Positions 53,200 through 60,103 of a stretch of DNA of 60,103 nucleotides are shown here, in pieces. The DNA lies in the NCBI GenBank assembly GCA_009746045.1, contig RPFO01000027.1, positions 1,167,861 to 1,227,963 on the forward strand. Direction: 5' to 3'. The notes below the pieces were generated by a model. The model was not told the DNA's origin. It saw nothing but the letters and a program-made list of their open reading frames with translations, and made no database searches. Positions within the stretch are counted from its first letter, which is position 1. Every line of letters begins with the position of its first letter. A program made the translations under genes and the position numbers. The stretch is from Mesostigma viride (lineage: Eukaryota; Streptophyta; Mesostigmatophyceae; Mesostigmatales; Mesostigmataceae).

Positions 53200-54890
53200 A
53201 TGGCGCGCATGGGCGGCCGGCCGGCGCAGCTGGCATGCGGCGGGGCGGGGCTGTCGACGGGCGGCGGGGCAGGGCCGTCGGCGCGCGGGGGCCAGCGGCG
53301 CTGCCGGTGCGCGCGGGCGGCGGGCCGGCGCACCTGGCATGCGGCGGGGCAGGGCTGTCGACGGGCGGCGGGGCGGGGCAGTCGACGGGCGGCGGGGCAG
53401 GGCCAGCGGCGCTGCCGGCGCGCGTGGGCGGCGGGCCGGCGCAGCTGGCATGCGGCGGGGCGGGGCTGTCGACGGGCGGCGGGGCAGGGCTGTCGACGGG
53501 CAGCGGGGCAGGGCCGTCGGCGCGCGGGGGCCAGCGGCGCTGCCGGCGCGCGCGGGCGGCGGGCCGGCGCACCTGGCATGCGGTGGGTCGGGGCTGTCGA
53601 CGGGCGGCGGGGCGGGGCAGTCGACGGGCGGCGGGGCAGGGCCGTCAGCGCGCGGGGGCCAGCGGCGCTGCCGGCGCGCGTGGGCGGCCGGCCGGCGCAG
53701 CTGGCATGCGGCGGGGCGGGGCAGTCGACGGGCGGCGGGGCGGGGCCAGCGGCGCTGCCGGCGCGCGTGGGCGGCGGGCCGGCGCAGCTGGCATGCGGCG
53801 GGGCGGGGCTGTCGACGGGCGGCGGGGCAGGGCTGTCGACGGGCGGCGGGGCAGGGCCGTCGGCGCGCGGGGGCCAGCGGCGCTGCCGGCGCGCGCGGGC
53901 GGCGGGCCGGCGCACCTGGCATGCGGTGGGTCGGGGCTGTCGACGGGCGGCGGGGCGGGGCAGTCGACGGGCGGCGGGGCAGGGCCGTCAGCGCGCGGGG
54001 GGCCAGCGGCGCTGCCGGCGCGCGTGGGCGGCGGGCCGGCGCAGCTGGCATGCGGCGGGGCGGGGCAGTCGACGGGCGGCGGGGCGGGGCAGCCGGTGCG
54101 CGGCGGGGCGGCGCCGTCGGCGGGCGGCGAGGTGGCGCAGCCAGCGCGCAGCGAGGTGGCAGCGGCGGCGCAGCCTGCATGCGGCGGGGCAGGGCTGTCG
54201 ACGGGCGGCGGGGCGGGGCAGTCGACGGGCGGCGGGGCAGGGCCGTCGGCGCGCGGGGGGCCAGCGGCGCTGCCGGCGCGCATGGGCGGCGGGCCGGCGC
54301 AGCTGGCATGCGGCGGGGCGGGGCTGTCAACGGGCGGCGAGGCAGGGCCGTCGGCGCGCGGGGGCCAACGGCGCTGCCGGCGCGCGTGGGCGGCGGGCCG
54401 GCGCAGCTGGCATGCGGCGGGGCGGGGCAGTCGACGGGCGGCGGGGCGGGGCAGCCGGTGCGCGGCGGGGCGGCGCCGTCGGCGGGCGGCGAGGTGGCGC
54501 AGCCAGCGCGCAGCGAGGTGGCAGCGGCGGCGCAGCCTGCATGCGGCGGGGCAGGGCTGTCGACGGGCGGCGGGGCGGGGCAGTCGACGGGCGGCGGGGC
54601 AGGGCCGTCGGCGCGCGGGGGGCCAGCGGCGCTGCCGGCGCGCATGGGCGGCGGGCCGGCGCAGCTGGCATGCGGCGGGGCGGGGCTGTCAACGGGCGGC
54701 GAGGCAGGGCCGTCGGCGCGCGGGGGCCAACGGCGCTGCCGGCGCGCGTGGGCGGCGGGCCGGCGCAGCTTGCATGCGGCGGGGCGGGGCAGCCTGTCGA
54801 CGGGCTACGGGGCGGGGCAGCCGGCGCGCGGCGGGCCGGCGGCGCAGCCGGCGGGCGGCGGAGCGGCGGAGCGGCGGAGCGGCACAGCCG
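53200..54890. repeat. Very GC-rich minisatellite with higher-order structure
   Basis: Subunits such as GTCGACGGGCGGCGGGGC and GCGCAGCTGGCATGCGG recur over 1.7 kb, with a roughly 362-bp duplication (54065-54426 and 54427-54790 nearly identical). Frames of up to 690 codons on both strands, rich in Gly, Ala and Arg or in Pro and Ala, are composition artefacts. Confidence 0.97.
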
Positions 54891-54914
54891 GTGCCTGAAA
54901 AACGCGGTCGCTCA

Positions 54915-56445
54915 ATGAAGGTGCACCACGCCGTCTTCTTCCAGGTACAGGGCAACACAGAGACCTGGTTGTCCTACCGGACCACGGAGTCCCAAAAGAC
55001 GCCGTGGCAGCCCGCGGGGACTCGACAGGAAGGCGCGCCACGGTGCGGGAAGGCGATGACACAGCCATACAGGTTTGATGCGGAGGGGCGGCCGCTGTTT
55101 GGCGTCCGACTTGTGGATCCAGACCGCATTCCGATGTTGCAGGACACCCCAGCCTTCGCACCATTGAACATGGAGTTTCGGGGGAAGGAGCTGGAGTCGA
55201 TCAAAACAAGGGTCGAGAAGTTGCTCCATGGCATCTGGCAGTGGTACTTTCCGCCCGACACCATCAAGCCAAACAAGGCCTTTTTTCGCAAGTCAAGTCC
55301 CACATGCCCCTGAGGAGGTGCCTGAGGAGTGGCGCCCTTTGCCGTGGCCATCTCGCGCGGACATCTCCGCCCTGCGTGAGCACGATGCAGCGCCTGAACC
55401 ACCACCGACGCAAGAAGAGCACTTCATGGCGTTGGTCGACGCAGAGGCGGTGCGCGTCACCCCGCTGGTAGACCGAGTTCGTCATGATGGCCACACACAG
55501 CAGGAATGGGCGGCAGAAGACAGGGCCATGGCAGCCAAGGTCGCTTACTTGAAGCGCATGCAAGGCGTTGAGAAAGGCTCCGCTGTTCTATACTGGCACC
55601 CTTCAGCTGGTATTCTCTGCAACTCGAAGCTCACGTGGACTCCAGTCCTCGTTGGCATCATCAAGGAGGTGGTTGCGAAGGAGGATGGCGGCCAACCTTC
55701 TATTGAGCTCTTTGTATACCGCGCTAAGCATTTGCATGACACGTGGCACCCGTGGAATACAGACATTGCGCAATGGCCCCATCCGCCAACCACTGCGGCG
55801 CACACGGTGATCATCACCGCCTCAGACCTCATCTTGACACAAGTGGTGGGCAAGCGAGGTCAGCCGCCCCATGGAGTCTCCTTGGGTGCGAACAAAAAGC
55901 TCACCAAGGAGTGCCTAAAGGCGCTGAAGGAGGTGCCCTATGACGCGGAACACCCGGTCGTGAAGTGGCAAGATGCTGAATGCTCGAAGGGCATCGTCGG
56001 CATGGCGAAGGCATGCTGGGAAGGCGTAACGCTGCAGGTCAAGAGTGGCAGCCGCAACCTCGTAGGGCAAGTCGTGTGTCATTGGGCGTCGGAGCGTGTG
56101 ACATCCGCGGACGGTCGCACCGAAAGCCGGGACGGCAGGTACCATGGTCGTGTCGCTGTTGTCGACACGCAAAACGACATGGTAGCCATGTACTGGGGTG
56201 CCCGTTGGGAGGAGGACGCGGTTTCTTGCGTGCCTCTCCACGAGCTGGAGGCACAGATCTGCGGGTGCCCCGGTGTGGTCGTCCCTGCGTTGCAAGCGCC
56301 GGATATCACCCTGGCCGAGGCTCGATTGCGCGAGATGGTTCCACCCAGCGACGTTGTGGCGGAGAACAACAACGCAGGCGCCTCCCGGCGTCGGAAGCGA
56401 GCGCTCATCCTTGCCGATGACGATGACGACGACGACGACTGCTGA
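54915..56445 (+). CDS. Element-borne protein of unknown function, about 509 residues, one frame break
   Basis: The first frame (54915-55313) reads MKVHHAVFFQVQGNTETWLS, RFDAEGRPLFGVRLVDPDRI, LESIKTRVEKLLHGIWQWYF. The second (55228-56445) continues VPEEWRPLPWPSRADISALR, GSAVLYWHPSAGILCNSKLT, WTPVLVGIIKEVVAKEDGG, SIELFVYRAKHLHDTWHPW, DLILTQVVGKRGQ, GRVAVVDTQNDMVAMYWGAR and an acidic end, ADDDDDDDDC. The frames meet at a run of six T (55281-55286); one T fewer joins them. The beta-rich middle with GIIKEV...LFVYR is reminiscent of BAH-type chromatin modules, but that is only a resemblance. No DDE or zinc motif is clear. It is the longest non-repetitive ORF in the element and so the best candidate for an element function. 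Confidence 0.6.
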
Positions 56446-56449
56446 AGCG

Positions 56450-56870
56450 CAAGCAGCGTTGTTGTCATTGAGCTGCTCATGTGCTGCTGCTGCTGCTGTG
56501 CTGCCATGCTACTGCTGCTGCATTGCTGCCGTGCTGCTGCTGTGCTATTGTGCTGATGTGTTGCTGCATTGCTGCCGTGCCGCTGATGTATTGCTGTCGT
56601 GCTGCTGTGTTGATGCACTGCTGCATTGCTGCCGTGCTGCTGAGCTAGTACTGCCTATTAGTGAATTTCCTATCAATGGACTATAGTCCACTGATAGGAA
56701 ATTCAGGAATCGGCATACTAAGTTGCTGCTGCGCTGACTTGTGCTCCTGCTATGCGGCCGTGTTGATGTGCTACAGTTGTGCTGCTGCTGTGCTACGGTC
56801 ATGCTGCTGCTGTGTTGCTGGGCTGATGTGTTGTTGCATTGATGTAGTGGCTATTGTTCCGCTACTACAA
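56450..56870. repeat. CTG-rich degenerate repeat after the element ORF
   Basis: Irregular GTGCTGCTGCTGTGCTGATG words, partly in 24-30-bp units. A near-perfect 42-bp palindrome lies within it at 56663-56704. Confidence 0.7.
56663..56704. other. 42-bp near-perfect palindrome
   Basis: GAATTTCCTATCAATGGACT then ATAGTCCACTGATAGGAAAT TC reads the same on both strands apart from one mismatched pair. It could form a cruciform or RNA hairpin. Confidence 0.9.
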
Positions 56871-58069
56871 TTTGCTACTGATGCCGCTGCTGGTGCTTTT
56901 TTGCATGTCAGTGCCCGCTATGTTCACACCACTGTTGCCGCGGTTGGTATCGCGTGATTTCCACCGGTTGTGCGTTGATGTGTTACTCATGCATTTCCCC
57001 CTATATTTGGTAGCACGCGGTTTCGCGTTAGTTAGGTGCAGACAGCTGCATGTAGACAAACATCTTGTTTAAGTCGGTCAATTAACTGTTCTTGACGCAT
57101 CATGGTCCAAGTCGACCGACCTGTAGGGACCAGTAGAGCAATTGTCTAGGAGAAAGAGCGTGATCGCTGCAGAAGCCGCGTGGCAGCCGTGGCTGTACCT
57201 GTAGTACGACCTGCATATATATGGATACTGTATTTGGATACTGGGTTGTTTATCAATTCTGGTTTTAATTTATTTAGTGTACCTGGTGTTGGCATGCCAA
57301 CTCAGTGCTAAACTACTTTATGCACAATGATGCAACTTGATGCTATAGTGACGTGCCACGATGTAACTTTATTAACTTCACCATTAGTCATGGGGTCAAT
57401 AGGATTGCTCATTATGCCATGTTAACATGAACCATGGGTTACGTAATAGTGAAAACAGTAATCATGATGCTCCACTTGAAGTCTCCAACATGGTCATGTT
57501 TGGAATTTTATTGATCATATTTACAATGTATAAAAAGAGACAACAAACGTGGAAGCATGGCACGCCGAGGCCGATAATATATGTGTGAAATATGAAAAGA
57601 GACAACATCTTTGGCAAGCATGATCATATCATGCTTGCCAAACATATTAATGATATCGACCATGTCCAGAAACCATGTTTGCCAATGGTGCATTTAGGAT
57701 ACATTTGAAGCCGTGCAAATGTATCCTAATCCGGTAAAACCACCCTCATGTCGTCCTCGCAGTCGGGAAGCCAACTGCCGAGCAGCTTGAAGCGGCCTGA
57801 AGGAGGGTAGTTGACCTCGGCATCGTCTAGGAGGCGGAGTGTGGAGCTTGAAGATGCGTTGCTGTGTCACCTACATTTCCGTGTACAACAAGGGTTATAT
57901 ATAGTTCCGTGTACAACAATTGGGTTGTCTCCTAGCTTGATATATAGCTCGGAGAATTTGCCAGCAATTTTAACCCCTCCATGCACCGTCTCTTCTGACT
58001 CGTGACTAAAATGAGTCACGAGTTGCACAGTATGCCACAGGTGCCCCCATTCAGAGTCATTATTTTTTC

Positions 58070-58610
58070 TAGACCAGATACTAAGAACCAAGCATAACCA
58101 TATTAGGGCCCACCTGGGGGTATAGTGGGTGGTCCCAGTGCTACTGAGGCCCCTCTGCTCTATAAATAGCTCCCCCCTCAGGGGGTATGGTGAGTGTGCG
58201 CGGTGACACCCTTATAATGGATGATAGAACCCTTTCCTCGATGAGTTGATCCTGGGGCCACTAGGAGTTAATTTGAAGCCCCCGTAACCTGTCCGGTAAC
58301 TTCGACGCCCCCGTAACCTGCCCGGTAACTTCGACGGGCCAGGTTACGGGTCTGTATTCGTTGGCGGTTTGGGTTACCGGACCGGTTACGGTACCATTCG
58401 GAATATTGGCCCCGAGATTCGGTACGGCCCAGTAACTGGGCCGGTTATGTTTACGGGGGCGTGAACGGCTTCGGTTCAGGTTACGTTGGGGTATACGGGA
58501 CGGGTCAGGTAGTGGTTACGGCGCCATAGCTGCCCCAATATTAGGTACTGGGGTGGTTACGGAGCCGTTATCGTTAACTGGATCGTAAACCGCGACATAG
58601 CTGGCTAGCT
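58070..58610 (+). promoter_or_regulatory. Putative promoter region with TATA box at 58161
   Basis: TATAAATA at 58161-58168 is followed by a pyrimidine-rich stretch and, from 58275, degenerate units containing GTAACCTG, CGGTAACTTCGACG and GGTTACGG in both orientations. The open exon of the next gene starts at 58615. A core promoter with a 400-base leader or intron is plausible but unproven. Confidence 0.4.
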
Positions 58611-58614
58611 ACGC

Positions 58615-59889
58615 ATGCACACTGTGGAAGACGTAGAAGACGCGTTAATTGACTTCTCTGCAGCATCAGCAAAGTATGATGTACATGGCAACCCATGGAA
58701 GCGTGCGGCGGGGGCAAAATATATGCTACAGGAATTGAGAAAATGGCATCAACAAAATCGCACGCTGTGGAAGAGCCTTAAAGTGGTAAAACAACGCCAC
58801 AATGGAGGTGTGACCAGTCGGCTTCAGGGAAGAGTAGCGGTGAGTCACTCTCTTATTTTAGTTGGCGGCAATTCATTGCTGTGATGCAGGCTGCCATGCC
58901 AGCAGTCTTCCCTAATTTGTATGGTAGGAGTACAAGACTAAGGCAGTTATGTTGCTGGCCTCTGCACTGACCCTCCCGCTACATTGTTGGTAATGTTGCT
59001 GCTTGGTTGGCTTTCCTTTGACGTGCATATCGTCTAATTCTGTGATGCAGATTGAACGCCTAAGCAGCCACATCTATATCTGGAGCAAGGCATGAACGGC
59101 AGCAGAAAAGAGAGAGGAAGAGAGGGAAAGAGAGGCTGCGGAGAAGCGCGAGGAACAGCTAAGATGCAAGAGGCAACGGGTGGAGGAACATGGCAACGAA
59201 GCCAGCGGTAGTGGGAGCTGCGAGCAAGCACGTCAACTGCGGTGGATGCACACGTGGGGGAGGCACATGCGGGGCAAGCATGTGTAGGCCTGCAAATCGT
59301 GCCAGGGCCCACCGTGATTGCAATTGCCGAGTTCCTGCTGAAGCGAGCACTGGCCTCCTTTCCGCAGTTGGCAGCCAAGGACGCGACAATCACGCTTGTG
59401 GAGAGTTTGTGTAAGGAAGAACCTGGACTCGGCATCGGGCAGTCCAGCGGTGGACCTGCTGAACAACACAGCCTGCGCCCTTGCGAATGCCGCGCTGCAA
59501 TTGGTCTCCAACTCCGTCCATCCATGTTGATGGCAAGGTTAGTTGTGCCACATTTTCTTCCTGTTTTGGGTATGACGCATGCATCAATAATTGCCCCTTG
59601 TATGTACGGGTGCGGTCGATTGACCTCCCTCCAGCAACATTGCAACATCCGTTACTGACGTCCACTGCGGCGGATGCGTTCCTCCAGCATGTTAGTTGCC
59701 TTGTGAGCTGTAATTGTGCAGGGTGTCGTCAGTACATCCGATGAGAAGGATAACAAGGAGCTCAAGTGTCACTGGTGTTGCCTGGTTGATGGCGCACGTA
59801 ATATCCATGGGCATCAGCATATGGTCCCAAACACACTCAAACGGCTGGCCGAGTCGCTGGGAGAGGCAGTCCACATGCAGTTGGAGAGG
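58615..59889 (+). CDS. Unrecognised multi-exon gene, partial; contains an in-frame stop
   Basis: Exon 1, 58615-58839, reads MHTVEDVEDALIDFSAASAK, YDVHGNPWKRAAGAKYML, QELRKWHQQNRTLWKSLKVV and ends GCG|GTGAGT. After TGATGCAG at 59050 the frame reads IERLSSHIYIWSKA, TGA (59093-59095), then a strongly charged coiled coil EKREEEREREAAEKREEQLR. The TGA sits inside otherwise protein-like sequence, so it may be a lesion, an alternative end, or removed by splicing. A later exon, 59722-59889 (after TTGTGCAG, before GTGGGT), reads NKELKCHWCCLVDGARNIHG then HQHMVPNTLKRLAESLGEAV. Exons between 59290 and 59721 are unclear. The basic helix-rich start plus coiled coil could suit a DNA-binding transposon protein; that is speculation. 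Confidence 0.45.
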
Positions 59890-60103
59890 GTGGGTGGGTG
59901 GGGTGGCGGGAGGGAGGGAGGGAGGGAGGGAGGGGGGAGGGAGGAGGGAGGGGAGGGAGGGAGGGAGGGAGGGAGGGAGGGAGGGAGGGAGGGAGGGAGG
60001 GAGGGAGGGAGGGAGGAGGGAGGGGGGAGGGAGGGAGGGAGGGAGGAGGGAGGGAGGGAGGGAGGGGGGAGGGAGGGAGGGAGGGGAGAGGGAGGGGAGG
60101 GAG
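59890..60103. repeat. GGGA/GGGAG microsatellite
   Basis: Purine-only GGGA units with GGAG and GGGG variants run to the end of the window, beginning exactly at the donor of the preceding exon. Confidence 0.97.

Larger units (their letters stand above)
47919..57745. mobile_element. 9,827-bp TIR DNA transposon with 3-bp target duplication and gene cargo
   Basis: The termini GGGTGGTTTTACCGGATTAG... are perfect 29-bp inverted repeats (47919-47947 and 57717-57745). TCA at 47916-47918 and 57746-57748 is the target duplication; deleting the element plus one TCA restores the LINE-E frame. Subterminal AGGATACATTTGA occurs at both ends. Cargo: a polyglutamine ORF and terminal exon (minus), the 509-codon ORF (plus), two CFAP299-like exons, and four large satellites. 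A 3-bp duplication occurs in several superfamilies (for example CACTA-like and PIF/Harbinger-like), but the GGGTGG terminus and the proteins do not let me choose. No DDE motif was identified. Confidence 0.92.
47558..57850 (-). mobile_element. LINE-E copy split by the 9.8-kb TIR element
   Basis: LINE-E occupies 47558-47918 and about 57746-57850. Reading minus across the insertion gives LLGSWLPDCEDD|MTTRIGMAWAHL, which aligns residue for residue with LINE-A LLGSLLPSCEVDVDHRISLAW. It then runs on with VVILTILTYGAEKWALTQEL and NEDLYADLPYVSHIIRHRRL. This proves both the polymerase identity and the exact insertion point. Small frame breaks occur near 47865, and the 3' hairpin is not visible. Confidence 0.8.

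Noticed and set aside
53065-55313. ORFs of 500-690 codons rich in Gly/Arg/Ala or Pro/Ala
   Set aside because: Composition artefact of the GC-rich minisatellite; several frames on both strands are open at once.

Overview
The window looks like nuclear DNA of a eukaryote, probably a flagellated protist or alga. Protein-coding segments are split by GT-AG introns, host exons are GC-rich, and most of the rest is mobile DNA and tandem repeats. Two exons match the cilia protein CFAP299, which suggests a flagellated lineage. I cannot name the species. I see no bacterial operons, Shine-Dalgarno sites or CRISPR arrays.

Layout. 1-2600: unassigned DNA, a possible MITE and LINE 3' ends. 3040-14076 (minus): a ten-exon gene for a BNR/Asp-box sialidase-like protein with an N-terminal membrane anchor and a long acidic tail. 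14.1-20.9 kb: a small tail-anchored ORF with a frame break, decayed transposon sequence and G-rich repeats. 20.9-31.2 kb: nested transposons (LINE-A, LINE-D, a 476-bp MITE, two TTAA-flanked elements). 31920-37323 (plus): a five-exon phospholipid scramblase gene with a third inverted-repeat element in intron 3. 37.8-46.8 kb: more LINE copies and a 3.4-kb TIR element inserted in a LINE-B copy. 47.6-57.9 kb: a LINE-E copy split by a 9,827-bp TIR element that carries huge minisatellites, a polyglutamine ORF, a 509-codon ORF of unknown function and two captured CFAP299 exons. 58.1-60.1 kb: a TATA box and the first exons of an unrecognised gene, ending in a GGGA microsatellite.

Three patterns link the regions. 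(1) Introns of both recognisable host genes carry degenerate copies of their own exon-intron junctions, placed next to the junction they copy. (2) At least three LINE families end in the same small hairpin, CTCC-CAAC-GGAG, whose closing base pair varies in a compensatory way, followed by a TAATTAATT-type tail. Target-site duplications of 9-13 bp delimit five copies. (3) Several DNA transposons can be delimited exactly because they interrupt LINE reading frames or UTRs: 3-bp, TA, TTAA and 2-bp target duplications are all visible.

The letters LINE-A to LINE-E are labels used only here. Family names rest on motifs I could read; no database search was possible.
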